A stretch of 12,159 bases of DNA from an uncultured Lachnospiraceae bacterium (GTDB taxonomy: Bacteria > Bacillota > Clostridia > Lachnospirales > Lachnospiraceae). Every line of letters starts with the position of its first letter. Positions within the stretch are counted from its first letter, which is position 1. Of the stretch, positions 7,629 to 12,159 are shown one piece after another. A program made the position numbers and the translations under genes. The stretch lies in contig CAJTVK010000019.1 of NCBI GenBank assembly GCA_910579645.1, positions 32,469-44,627 on the forward strand, in the 5' to 3' direction. The notes below the pieces were generated by a model, which saw nothing but the letters and a program-made list of their open reading frames with translations, was not told where the DNA came from and did no database searches.

Positions 7629-8390
7629 ATGGACGAAGCAGAAAAGAAGAAATTGTGGGAGGAATATGCTAAGGGAAAAACTCCCGAGATACGGGAAAGG
7701 CTTATTCTGGAGTATGCTCCGCTCGTAAAACTGGTGGCCGGAAGGCTTAGTATGTATCTTGGCTATAATGTGGAATATGACGATTTGGTAAGTTATGGGA
7801 TTTTTGGCCTGATTGATGCCATAGATAAATTTGACAGCATGAAGGAAGTTAAGTTTGAAACATATGCCAGTCTCAGGATAAGGGGAGCGATTCTGGATCA
7901 GATTCGTAAATTGGACTGGATTCCTAGGACAATAAGGCAGCGGCAGAAGAAAATAGATACCGTGATTAAGGAAATAGAGGCTGTAAAAGGGAGAAATGCC
8001 AAAGAGGAAGAAATCGCAGAGGCGTTGGGAATATCTGCTGACGAGTATGGAGAGTGGCAGTCCCAGATGAAGATTACTAATGTAGTTTCCTTAAATGAGT
8101 TTATGGAGCAGGGAACGGAAGTCCCGGCGGAGAACAACAAGAACGCACATTTTGACAGCCCGGAAGAAGTGATAGAGAAGGAAGAACTGAAGAAGGTGCT
8201 ATCAGAGGCACTGGCAGTTCTGACGGAAAAGGAACGGCGGGTTATTGAATTATATTATTATGAGGATTTGACACTTAAGGAAATCAGCAATATATTAGAA
8301 GTATCCGAATCGAGGATTTCGCAGCTCCATACAAGGGGACTGCAGAAACTAAAGTCTAAAATGGGAAACTATATGGGTATTTTTGCATAA
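7629..8390 (+). CDS. fliA: Flagellar sigma factor sigma-28 (FliA/SigD)
   Basis: This alternative sigma factor directs RNA polymerase to late flagellar and chemotaxis genes and is normally held by the anti-sigma factor FlgM, which is not in the window. The 253 residues show region 2 (about 28-98, including YDDLVSYGIFGLIDAIDKFD and the DQIRKLDWIPR end), region 3 (about 100-155) and region 4 with a helix-turn-helix (about 195-245, including LTLKEISNILEVSESRISQL). The intact region 3 and overall length match the FliA/SigD/WhiG group rather than short ECF factors. A strong AGGAGG at 7618-7623 sits 5 bases before the ATG. In B. subtilis the gene is called sigD and occupies the same place near the operon end. 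Confidence 0.97.
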   Translation: MDEAEKKKLWEEYAKGKTPEIRERLILEYAPLVKLVAGRLSMYLGYNVEYDDLVSYGIFGLIDAIDKFDSMKEVKFETYASLRIRGAILDQIRKLDWIPRTIRQRQKKIDTVIKEIEAVKGRNAKEEEIAEALGISADEYGEWQSQMKITNVVSLNEFMEQGTEVPAENNKNAHFDSPEEVIEKEELKKVLSEALAVLTEKERRVIELYYYEDLTLKEISNILEVSESRISQLHTRGLQKLKSKMGNYMGIFA

Positions 8391-8404
8391 GCGGGGTAAA
8401 TGAT

Positions 8405-9988
8405 ATGAATGGATATTTTCGGTTGATTTGTGAGGAAAACAACACGTATCTCCAGATAGAGCCGCCTTCTGACGGGGGGGAACCTGCCGGAATTAATGAA
8501 ATCATGGAGTATCTGAACAGTAGGAATATTGAATTTGAAAGTCAGGCACTTTATTCGGTAATCGGCAAGGCGGATACGCAGAGACTAAGGCTCAATAGAA
8601 ATACCCATATGGAGGAGCGTGAAAATTATAAACTGGTAATCAGTCCGGATAAGATGCAGGCAATTGTCCGTTTTTACGCACCGTCTAAAGGTGGGGAACT
8701 GATGTCGAGGAATGAACTGATATCGGATTTAGGATTTAAGGGCATTAAGTTTGGCGTTCAGGATGTGGAAATTGATAAGTTTTTCAAGAGCAGGAGATAC
8801 TGTGAGAATATAGTGGTGGCGATGGGGAAGGAACCGCGCCATGGTTCGGATGCGTATATAGAATATTATTTCAATACGGATGTGAAAGCCCGTCCTACGC
8901 TGAAAGAGGACGGGAGCGTGGACTTCTTTCATCTGAATACTATCAGTCATTGCCAAAAGGGGGATATGCTGGCAAAGCTTTTTCCGGAAGATTTGGGGGA
9001 GCCGGGGAAAAATGTTCTGGGAGAGCCGTTAAAGCCTAGGGATGTAAAGAAGAAAAAACTGAAGTTCGGAAGAAATATAACGCTGTCCGAAGACAAACTG
9101 ATTCTGACGTCGGAGGTGGACGGCCATGTGACTCTTGTGGACGACAAGGTATTTGTTTCCGACGTGCTGACGGTAGACAATGTGGATAACTCTACCGGAA
9201 ATATAGAATATGAAGGCAGCGTGCAGGTAAACGGCAATGTCTGCGCAAACTTTTCGGTGGTAGCCAAAGGTAATATTGAAGTAAGAGGCGTTGTGGAAGG
9301 CGCATATCTGCAGGCCGGCGGAGACATCATTATTGCAAGAGGAATGAACGGCATGGGGAGCGGTGAACTAAAGGCCGGCGGCAATATCGTGGCTAAATTT
9401 ATGGAAAATGCCTCAGCCATGGCAAAAGGGTATGTATCTTCGGAGTCCATCCTTCACAGCAGCGTGCAGGCGGGCGACGAAGTTACCGTCAGCGGAAGAA
9501 GGGGCTTCATTACCGGAGGACGTGTATGCGCGCTGAACAGCGTAACGGTGAAGACTCTTGGTTCATCCATGGTGGCGGATACGGTAGTGGAGGTAGGGGT
9601 GGACCCTACGCTGAAATTCCGGATTCAGCAGATACAGAAGGAAATCGCGGAGGCGGCCAGAGTGGTGAAATCGGTACAGCCTTTGCTGACTGCCACGCAG
9701 CAGAAACTGGCAAAGGGGATTAAGCTGTCACCGGATCAGATACAGTATATGAAGTCGCTGATTGCGCTCAGCCAGGTGAAAAAGAAAGAAGTGGAGACGA
9801 AGACGGCAGAGATGGAGTCCATGCAGGATTCGCTTGGAAACCTGACCAGTGCGGCAGTCAATGTATCCGGCGTGGTATTTCCCGGAACAAAGATCTGCAT
9901 TGGGGATTCTTCCATGATTGTCCAGAGCCAGATGCAATATTGTAAGTTCATCAGAACCAGCGGAGAGGTTAAGATGACAGCGTTATAG
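8405..9988 (+). CDS. FapA-like protein (DUF342, flagellar assembly protein A family)
   Basis: The 527-residue protein matches the layout of the FapA/DUF342 family, which occurs next to flagellar and sporulation genes but has no well-established biochemical role. The N-terminal part (about 1-235) contains the family segment around CQKGDMLAKLFPEDLGEPGKNV (183-204) and a very basic KKKKLKFGR patch. A Gly- and Val-rich repetitive beta-helix follows (about 255-400), with repeats such as GSVQVNGNV, GDIIIARG and GNIVAKF. A charged coiled-coil helix spans about 402-480, and a short beta tail closes the protein. No signal peptide or membrane helix is seen, so it is probably cytoplasmic. It starts 14 bases after fliA with only a weak GCGGGG site, so coupling to fliA translation is plausible. 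Confidence 0.88.
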   Translation: MNGYFRLICEENNTYLQIEPPSDGGEPAGINEIMEYLNSRNIEFESQALYSVIGKADTQRLRLNRNTHMEERENYKLVISPDKMQAIVRFYAPSKGGELMSRNELISDLGFKGIKFGVQDVEIDKFFKSRRYCENIVVAMGKEPRHGSDAYIEYYFNTDVKARPTLKEDGSVDFFHLNTISHCQKGDMLAKLFPEDLGEPGKNVLGEPLKPRDVKKKKLKFGRNITLSEDKLILTSEVDGHVTLVDDKVFVSDVLTVDNVDNSTGNIEYEGSVQVNGNVCANFSVVAKGNIEVRGVVEGAYLQAGGDIIIARGMNGMGSGELKAGGNIVAKFMENASAMAKGYVSSESILHSSVQAGDEVTVSGRRGFITGGRVCALNSVTVKTLGSSMVADTVVEVGVDPTLKFRIQQIQKEIAEAARVVKSVQPLLTATQQKLAKGIKLSPDQIQYMKSLIALSQVKKKEVETKTAEMESMQDSLGNLTSAAVNVSGVVFPGTKICIGDSSMIVQSQMQYCKFIRTSGEVKMTAL

Positions 9989-10007
9989 GATAAGGAGGTC
10001 GTGCTTT

Positions 10008-10328
10008 ATGTCAATCAATCGTATTGAATTGCAGGGAACTATAACAAGGGCGCAGGATTTTACGACCATTAAGCAGAATGAAGATAACAAAGGAATGGTG
10101 GACCAGTCGAACTTCCAGATGCAGTTTAATAAGACGGTTGACCAGAAGCTGACACATGTACGCCAAGGGGACAATGCGGAAGGCAAAGGAAAGGGAGCCG
10201 ATGCAAGGGAGAAAGGGAACGGTGAGTATAGCGGAGACGGCGGCAGGAACCGCAGACGGAAAGCCGGGGAAGAAGAGGACGGGAAGGTTGTGCTGAAGGG
10301 CATGAGCAGGTTCGACATGAAAATTTAG
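10008..10328 (+). CDS. Small hydrophilic protein of unknown function
   Basis: I do not recognise a family. The 106 residues have no hydrophobic helix or signal peptide. The first ~55 residues (MSINRIELQGTITRAQDF..., then a Gln/Asn/Lys-rich part) look ordered. Residues about 56-90 are a Gly/Lys/Glu/Arg low-complexity stretch (GKGKGADAREKGNGEYSGDGG) that is probably disordered. A short hydrophobic-basic end, LKGMSRFDMKI, closes it. It is supported as a real gene by a strong AGGAGG at 9993-9998 with a 9-base spacer, by tight spacing to both neighbours (19 and 16 bases), and by the lack of any other frame that would explain the region. The shape, two conserved-looking ends around a linker, suggests a small adaptor, but that is a guess. 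Confidence 0.75.
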   Translation: MSINRIELQGTITRAQDFTTIKQNEDNKGMVDQSNFQMQFNKTVDQKLTHVRQGDNAEGKGKGADAREKGNGEYSGDGGRNRRRKAGEEEDGKVVLKGMSRFDMKI

Positions 10329-10344
10329 CGGAAGTAGGGCTATT

Positions 10345-11187
10345 ATGGGAGTAACGGAGATTATTCTTATTATTGTAGGTGCGGTTGTCCTGATTATAAG
10401 CTGTATTGTCCCGGCCGGGAAGTCGGAAGGGAGTGCAGCGCAGGTGCCGGCCATTGATGAGAAAACGGTCAGAAATATGGTGGAAAAAGAAATTGAGGGT
10501 ACAAAAAACCATATCAGCGATATGGTGGATGAAACCCTCAATTATTCCATGGAGAAAACCGAACGGGTCATGGAACGGCTGGCAAATGAAAAAATTATGG
10601 CGATTAACGAGTATTCCGAGCAGGTACTGGCCGCCATCAATAAAAATCATCAGGAAGTGATGTTCTTATATGATATGCTGAATGATAAGCATAAGAATCT
10701 GGTAAATACGGTAAGCGAGGCATCCAAGAAAGCGAAGGAAATCCAGCAGACGGTAAGGGATGCGGAGATAACGGTGAAGGAGGCCGTGGAAACGGCCGCA
10801 GAGGATACGGATTCAAGGGCAGAAAGCGGCGAAAGTGCAGGACATGCACCGGAAAACGTAAAACATTCAGGAAACAGGACGGAGCGGCAAGTTCCGGAAA
10901 GGGCTAAGGCAGGAGAGGCCGCAGCCGAAAACGGGGAAAGTCCGGAATTCCTGCCGATTATGCCCCCAAGGGCGGAACTGGTGCAGGGAGTCATAAAAGA
11001 AGAGGACATATCCGCCGGGGCGGCTCGGAAAGAACCGATGCAGGAAGAAGAGCCGGAGGACGGAAAGAACAATAATGATAAAATATTGAGGCTGCATAAG
11101 CTGGGAAAGTCAAAGACCGCCATTGCGAAAGAATTAGGGCTAGGCGTTGGGGAAGTAAAACTGGTAATTGATCTGTTTGAGCAGTAG
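10345..11187 (+). CDS. Membrane-anchored coiled-coil protein with C-terminal helix-turn-helix (DUF6115/SwrB-like)
   Basis: The 280-residue protein begins with one transmembrane helix (about 5-24, ILIIVGAVVLIISCIV) followed by cytoplasmic-type sequence. A long charged helical region (about 38-150) is probably coiled coil. Next comes a Glu/Ala/Pro/Gly-rich disordered linker (about 150-243), then a compact helix-turn-helix (about 244-278: DKILRLHKLGKSKTAIAKELGLGVGEVKLVIDL). The order TM, coiled coil, C-terminal HTH resembles clostridial DUF6115 proteins and the B. subtilis SwrB (YlxL) protein, which is encoded right after sigD and promotes flagellar assembly. Function here is inferred from that architecture and position. 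The ATG has only a weak purine site (aagtaggg) upstream. Confidence 0.8.
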   Translation: MGVTEIILIIVGAVVLIISCIVPAGKSEGSAAQVPAIDEKTVRNMVEKEIEGTKNHISDMVDETLNYSMEKTERVMERLANEKIMAINEYSEQVLAAINKNHQEVMFLYDMLNDKHKNLVNTVSEASKKAKEIQQTVRDAEITVKEAVETAAEDTDSRAESGESAGHAPENVKHSGNRTERQVPERAKAGEAAAENGESPEFLPIMPPRAELVQGVIKEEDISAGAARKEPMQEEEPEDGKNNNDKILRLHKLGKSKTAIAKELGLGVGEVKLVIDLFEQ

Positions 11188-11217
11188 AATACCGGAAGAA
11201 CATAGGCAGGAGCAGTT

Positions 11218-11805
11218 ATGAACTTAAAATATTATCTGAGAGGGCTTGGTTTGGGAATCGTCATTACGGCAGTGCTGTTGGGCATTACTGCCGGCGGCAG
11301 GAAAGAAACATTGTCGGACGAGGCAATTACCACAAAGGCCAAAGCATTGGGAATGATAGAGGAATCGGAATTATCCGAATATGTGGAACGGGCGAAGGCG
11401 GATGCCGAAGCGGAACTGCGGGAGACTTTGGAGGCGGAGCTGCGTACCAGCCTGCAGGAGGAACTGCGGGCGGAGTTAGAGGCGGAAGCGCGGCTGCAGC
11501 AGCCGGAAGGCCAATCGGAGGAACAGGCGGAGGGCCAATCGGAGGCAGGAAGTGGAGAAACGGAGCCGGCGGAACCGGAACAAGAGTCCATTGAGTTTAC
11601 GGTGCATAGCGGGGAAAAGGTAAAGGACATCAGCGAACGGCTGGAGGAAGCCGGTTTGGTGGAGTCGGCATCCGAGTTTGAGAAATTTCTGCTGGGCAAC
11701 GGCTATGACCGGTCTGTGGTGGCCTATAAATACCGCATACCGGCAGGGGCGGATGAGGAACAGATTGCCGCCATGCTCACGGGACAGCAGGTGGGGAGGC
11801 AGTGA
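11218..11805 (+). CDS. Membrane-anchored MltG/YceG-like protein lacking the catalytic domain
   Basis: The 195 residues begin with a membrane anchor (about 8-24, RGLGLGIVITAVLLGIT). A strongly charged helix rich in Ala, Glu, Leu and Arg follows (about 50-95), then a Gln/Glu/Gly linker (about 95-123) and a final globular part (127-189). That part resembles the N-terminal LysM-like domain of MltG: FTVHSGEKVKDISERLEEAG, a FLLGNGY segment, then YRIPAGADEEQIAAMLTG. MltG is normally 330-400 residues with a catalytic glutamate in the C-terminal half. That half is absent here, and the gene ends with a natural stop before a terminator, so it is probably not an active lytic transglycosylase. A peptidoglycan-binding or scaffold role near the envelope is an inference. 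AGGAG at 11208-11212 precedes the ATG. Confidence 0.75.
   Translation: MNLKYYLRGLGLGIVITAVLLGITAGGRKETLSDEAITTKAKALGMIEESELSEYVERAKADAEAELRETLEAELRTSLQEELRAELEAEARLQQPEGQSEEQAEGQSEAGSGETEPAEPEQESIEFTVHSGEKVKDISERLEEAGLVESASEFEKFLLGNGYDRSVVAYKYRIPAGADEEQIAAMLTGQQVGRQ
11413..11469 (+). repeat. Threefold 24-base repeat encoding ELR units
   Basis: The triplet encoding Glu-Leu-Arg recurs at exactly 24-base intervals, starting at 11413, 11437 and 11461, in the charged helical stalk of the MltG-like protein. The first and third copies are identical over nine bases (GAACTGCGG). Confidence 0.65.
11509..11545 (+). repeat. Direct 13-base repeat with 24-base period
   Basis: GGCCAATCGGAGG occurs at 11509-11521 and again at 11533-11545, encoding repeated GQSE within the Gln/Glu linker. 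The period is again 24 bases, the same as the ELR repeat just upstream. Confidence 0.75.
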
Positions 11806-11823
11806 TAATTGATTTCAAAGGGA

Positions 11824-11861
11824 TAACAGCCTTGCCGATTGCGGTACGGCTGTTAATTTTT
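11824..11861 (+). terminator. Intrinsic terminator closing the operon
   Basis: TAACAGCC (11824-11831) pairs with GGCTGTTA (11848-11855) over 8 bases. After one mismatch an inner 5-bp stem (11833-11837 with 11842-11846, including one G-U pair) closes a 4-base ATTG loop. Five T residues follow at 11857-11861. The hairpin starts 18 bases after the stop of the last gene, in the expected orientation. Confidence 0.9.
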
Positions 11862-12159
11862 GATGACAGTCAGCCCATGAATGTGTAAACTTAGCCAAGA
11901 GGGAATCTGCCCCTCGCCGCCTGCGGCTCGGAATGGGCAGATTCCGTAACAGAGAAGCCGCAGACAACTGTTACACTATTTTTGTTACAGTTCAGCCTGA
12001 ATGCAGTGTTGAGAGGCGGACGCATGAGAGGGATTTTTTTGCGGGACGGCGGCAGCGGGAGCGCCTGTCCCGGTTTTCCGTGCGCTTTTTCCGGCTGGGA
12101 GTTTCTAAGCAGAATGGCGTATGTTATCACAGGCTGCGGGACGCCCTCAAGCGGCATCC
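11862..12159. other. Intergenic tail without a convincing gene
   Basis: The last ~300 bases after the terminator hold no recognisable gene. They contain a strong palindrome (11902-11945), several short TGTTACA/GTAACAG repeats (11946-11989), an imperfect direct repeat (11866-11883 and 11987-12003), and a GC-rich potential hairpin (CGGGAC at 12042-12047 with GTCCCG at 12067-12072) bordered by T-runs. Frames are open on both strands toward the window edge (an 88-codon minus-strand frame starting at 12157 and a plus-strand frame from ATG 12023), but neither resembles a known protein. Confidence 0.6.
11902..11945. repeat. Perfect 11-bp inverted repeat with inner GC hairpin
   Basis: GGAATCTGCCC (11902-11912) is the exact reverse complement of GGGCAGATTCC (11935-11945). 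The 22-base centre contains GCCG (11916-11919) and CGGC (11924-11927), which can form a further short stem. No T-run follows directly, so this does not look like a simple terminator. It resembles a REP-type palindromic unit or a structured RNA. Confidence 0.7.

Larger units (their letters stand above)
3..11805 (+). other. 3' part of a fla/che operon
   Basis: Fourteen same-strand genes follow one another with gaps of 1 to 55 bases. Most have a recognisable purine-rich ribosome site, and a single intrinsic terminator follows the last gene. The order flhF, flhG, cheB, cheA, cheW, cheC, cheD, sigD matches the end of the B. subtilis fla/che operon (known synteny), with a PilZ gene and several extra genes inserted. 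I saw no convincing internal sigma-A or sigma-28 promoter, so transcription presumably starts upstream of the window (inference). In operons of this kind, genes far from the promoter, including the sigma-28 gene, are sensitive to how far transcription proceeds. Confidence 0.85.

Noticed and set aside
11816..11841. CAAA and GCCGATTG resembling a sigma-28 promoter
   Set aside because: The spacing is 14 instead of 15 bases, the -35 is imperfect, and the -10-like element sits inside the terminator hairpin.
12042..12077. GC-rich hairpin followed by TTTT as a second terminator
   Set aside because: The CGGGAC/GTCCCG stem has a long loop, and the T-run is short and interrupted by GG and CC. No gene ends just upstream, so it was noted only in the intergenic description.
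11891..12157. Minus-strand open frame of 88 codons at the window end
   Set aside because: It runs through the palindromes, is rich in Pro, Arg and Lys without recognisable motifs, and its Met lies at the window edge with no visible ribosome site. It is more likely an incidental open frame in a repeat-rich region.
12023..12159. Plus-strand open frame starting at the ATG at 12023 and running off the window
   Set aside because: Its ~45 codons give a Gly- and Ser-rich sequence unlike any family I know, over a GC-rich hairpin, and the upstream site (gaggcgga) is poor. It cannot be excluded without the downstream sequence.

Overview
The window is the 3' part of a flagellar/chemotaxis (fla/che) operon. 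It most likely comes from a motile member of the Clostridia, probably a Lachnospiraceae-type gut bacterium. That placement rests on three things: the gene order closely matches the end of the Bacillus subtilis fla/che operon (flhF-flhG-cheB-cheA-cheW-cheC-cheD-sigD-swrB); several clostridial-type additions are present (a PilZ gene, a FapA/DUF342 gene, a DUF6115-like gene and an MltG-like gene); and the Firmicutes-type AGGAGG ribosome sites and moderate GC content fit. Genus and species cannot be read from the sequence.

Layout, all on the + strand: 3' part of flhF (its start lies before the window); flhG; a PilZ c-di-GMP receptor; cheB; cheA; cheW; cheC; cheD; a 92-residue two-helix membrane protein; fliA/sigD (sigma-28); fapA-like (DUF342); a 106-residue protein of unknown function; a membrane-anchored coiled-coil protein with a C-terminal helix-turn-helix (DUF6115/SwrB-like); and a membrane-anchored protein carrying only the LysM-like part of MltG. 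Gaps between genes are 1 to 55 bases, no convincing internal promoter was seen, and a strong intrinsic terminator lies at 11824-11861, right after the last gene. The set reads as one co-transcribed unit ending there. The last ~300 bases contain no convincing gene but do contain nested inverted repeats and an imperfect direct repeat.

How the genes fit together: FlhF and FlhG set flagellum position and number. The PilZ protein links c-di-GMP to motility. CheA and CheW form the receptor-kinase array, CheB adapts receptors by demethylation, CheC removes phosphate from CheY~P, and CheD deamidates receptors and works with CheC. FliA then switches on late flagellar and chemotaxis genes. CheY, CheR, receptors and FlgM are not in the window. 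The four unrecognised or poorly understood proteins flanking sigma-28 and FapA are the most interesting coding content, because their position implies a motility role that their sequence alone does not define.
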